From contig MU400537.1 in assembly GCA_022578965.1 (NCBI GenBank), positions 1-64,000 on the forward strand: a DNA stretch of 64,000 nt, written 5' to 3'. Source of the DNA: Xylaria sp. FL1777 (Eukaryota > Ascomycota > Sordariomycetes > Xylariales > Xylariaceae). How positions within the stretch are numbered: position 1 is the first letter of the stretch; every line of letters begins with the position of its first letter. A program made the translations under genes and the position numbers. A model generated the notes under the pieces. That model was not told where the DNA came from. It searched no databases and saw nothing but the letters and a program-made list of their open reading frames with translations. Shown here in pieces: positions 63,371 through 64,000 of this stretch.

Positions 63371-64000
63371 ATTATAAAGCGCCTTAAAAAGTAATAATTA
63401 ATAAAAGCTAAAGCAATAAGTTTTTTTTTTTTTATTTTTTGTTTTTTTACTAATTGTTTTATTTTTTATTTTTGCTAATTATACAAGTTTATATAACTAA
63501 GTTATAATACATAAAACTATTTTTTTTTGCTTAAAACTAAGCGTATTTTTTATAGCTTTTTTTTTATTAGTTTTATATTTATTAGTTTTATAGCAGCTAG
63601 TTTATTAGCACTTTTTTTATTATTATGTTAAAAATATAAGTCTTTATTTTATTTTAACGTTTTTTAAATAGCTAAGCAGCTTAATTTTAGTATAAATTAT
63701 TATTATTTTTTTTTAAAAATGCATAAAAACAAAAAAAACAGAAATAAAAACTGCTTATTAGTTTTAATTACTTAAGTTTATTTTATTATATTAACGCTTG
63801 CATATAAGTTTTTTTACTTTTAATTGCTTTATTATTTTTATTTAAAACTAAACAGCTTTTTTTGCTTTTAGTTTAAATTATTTAATACTTAATAAAAACT
63901 TTAAAACTACTAAAAAGTAAAAAATACTATTATTATACTTTAAGAAATTACTAGTTTATATTTTATGCGTTTAAATTACTAGCAATAATTTAAAGCTGCT
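63371..64000. other. AT-rich sequence right of the chromovirus
   Basis: Starts with the target duplication. It is probably the continuation of the element split by the insertion. It has poly-T and A-rich runs and no readable coding frame. Confidence 0.4.

Larger units (their letters stand above)
31851..64000. repeat. AT-rich block of RIP-type mutated repeats, no intact gene
   Basis: From about 31,850 to the end, nearly all bases are A or T, and frames are broken by TAA/TAG codons at former Gln, Trp and Arg positions. Where two copies of one repeat can be compared (the LTR pair and the TIR pair) every difference is a transition, as expected of C-to-T damage on both strands. Surviving C lies mostly after a purine. 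The block continues past the window end. It could be an interstitial AT isochore, pericentromeric or subtelomeric heterochromatin. The sequence alone does not decide. Confidence 0.93.

Noticed and set aside
31851..64000. Mitochondrial DNA or a mis-assembled AT-rich organelle insert
   Set aside because: No mitochondrial genes or rRNA are seen. The block contains nuclear Gypsy relics with target duplications and transition-only damage.

Overview
This window is nuclear DNA from a filamentous ascomycete (Pezizomycotina, most likely a sordariomycete). Its genes have short introns (53 to about 390 bp) with GT-AG borders, often with a CTRAC or CTAAC branch site. The proteins are typical fungal housekeeping types, and the second half is a long AT-rich block of mutated transposons of the kind produced by repeat-induced point mutation (RIP).

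The left half (1 to about 31,850) is gene-bearing and mostly single copy. In order: a DUF2293 protein (839-3926, +); the ESCRT-III subunit Vps20 (4581-5474, -); the ribosome-biogenesis AAA ATPase Rix7 (6340-8631, +); cytochrome c (9685-10539, -); a predicted mitochondrial membrane protein of unknown role (11229-12448, +); exosome subunit Rrp42 (12688-14095, -); a short-chain dehydrogenase (15432-17183, +); arginyl-tRNA-protein transferase Ate1 (17455-19025, -); a Nudix hydrolase of the Aps1/DIPP type (23871-24473, +); a Ser/Ala/Gln-rich single-pass membrane protein (26438-28320, -); and Lsm1 (30305-30974, +). Exon borders were rebuilt by hand. Every model is a multiple of three and joins its exons in frame. 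There is no operon and no pathway cluster. Genes alternate in strand, so promoters are divergent and 3' ends convergent. Three genes act in RNA or ribosome metabolism (rix7, rrp42, lsm1) and two are mitochondrial and divergently transcribed (cytochrome c and its neighbour).

Base composition changes abruptly near 31,850. From there to the end no intact gene was found. The sequence is almost all A/T and contains minisatellites and transposon relics. The relics are nested. A Ty3/Gypsy chromovirus with two 520-bp LTRs and a 5-bp target duplication (55,631-63,370) lies downstream of the degraded pol of a second Gypsy element (RT, RNase H and integrase relics, 52.7-54.5 kb), probably inside it. A 3.58-kb DNA transposon with inverted repeats of about 85 bp lies at 47,584-51,161. 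At 39,491-42,215 one + strand frame can be followed for about 2.7 kb and ends in a regular array of C2H2 zinc fingers with an 87-bp period. I could not assign this relic to a family.

The surviving C residues in the AT-rich block lie almost only after a purine (GpC, ApC), and CpA is kept. This is not the simple CpA loss expected of textbook RIP.
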